Positions 63,901 to 64,000 of a stretch of 64,000 nucleotides of DNA are shown piece by piece. The stretch lies in assembly GCF_033542235.1 (NCBI RefSeq), contig NZ_JAWRCU010000019.1:56653-120652 (forward strand). Reading direction: 5' to 3'. The notes under the pieces were generated by a model. The model did not search any database and had not been told where the DNA came from. It saw nothing but the letters and a program-made list of their open reading frames with translations. A program made the translations under genes and the position numbers. This DNA comes from JAWRCU01 sp033542235 (GTDB lineage: Bacteria > Pseudomonadota > Alphaproteobacteria > Rhizobiales > Rhizobiaceae). How positions within the stretch are numbered: the stretch's first letter is position 1; the number at the start of each line of letters is the position of its first letter.

Positions 63901-64000
63901 TCACGTTGATACGAGGCGAAGCTGAGTGCTGAAGGCAGCCAGCATCAGGCACAGCAAAAGACTGAGCCAGCGGATGAGGCGGCGGAAGTTGTAGCCGGCG
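63901..64000 (-). mobile_element. IS5-like transposase, C-terminal fragment at window edge
   Basis: Read on the minus strand from 64000, the last 33 codons encode AGYNFRRLIRWLSLLLCLML then AAFSTQLRLVST and stop at 63901-63903. The GYNFRRLIRWL block before a hydrophobic C-terminus is typical of IS5-family transposases of rhizobia. The rest lies beyond the window. The 247 bases between the OpgC-like gene and this stop hold no convincing gene and probably include the insertion-sequence end. Confidence 0.7.

Overview
The window looks like chromosomal DNA from an alphaproteobacterium of the order Rhizobiales, most likely a Mesorhizobium or close Phyllobacteriaceae relative. This rests on the GC-rich codon use, the gene order hisD - UPF0262 - infA - maf - yacG - tRNA-Phe, the rhizobial-type palindromic repeats between genes, and the make-up of the gene families. 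No database search was possible, so assignments come from recognised motifs, lengths and gene order.

Layout. 1-8.1 kb: the 3' end of a class A penicillin-binding protein, a YbaL/Kef-type proton antiporter, and a sulfate-assimilation operon (cysG, DUF2849, sulfite reductase, cysH, DUF934). 8.1-12.6 kb: a pair for the last steps of a Weimberg-type pentose pathway (FAH-family dehydratase and semialdehyde dehydrogenase), then an orphan membrane protein. 12.7-19.6 kb: housekeeping genes (tRNA-Thr, murA, DUF2948, hisD, UPF0262, infA, maf, yacG, tRNA-Phe). 19.6-23.3 kb: accessory genes (a DUF2252 kinase-fold protein and a class III cyclase with TPRs). 23.4-32.8 kb: a peptide ABC transporter, an amidohydrolase, a LysR regulator and a D-amino-acid-transaminase-like enzyme, possibly one peptide or D-amino-acid utilisation module. 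33.0-37.6 kb: a small exported protein and a complete spermidine/putrescine-type ABC transporter with a Tat-exported binding protein. 38.0-40.6 kb: an MHYT-LytTR membrane regulator and a papain-like (YiiX/NlpC) hydrolase.

41.0-45.0 kb: pcaIJF with a divergent IclR regulator (end of the beta-ketoadipate pathway), the two sides separated by a perfect 44-bp inverted repeat. 45.0-47.6 kb: a TMEM43-like membrane protein, an exported methionine-rich pentapeptide protein and an exported single-cysteine MsrA. 48.2-54.4 kb: a GGDEF/EAL protein, a COG4091 dehydrogenase with SAF domain, a small envelope protein, and a divergent LysR/azoR pair. 54.7-56.8 kb: OsmC, proC and a ParDE toxin-antitoxin pair. 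56.8-63.7 kb: a surface-polysaccharide cluster (Wzy/ligase-like protein, three glycosyltransferases, DUF6492, OpgC-like acyltransferase). The window ends in the tail of an IS5-like transposase.

The intergenic regions carry several palindromic repeat families and one 3 x 58 bp tandem array. The most interesting untested idea is that the methionine-rich exported protein and its neighbouring exported MsrA form a regenerable oxidant sink. No CRISPR array, prophage or rRNA was seen.
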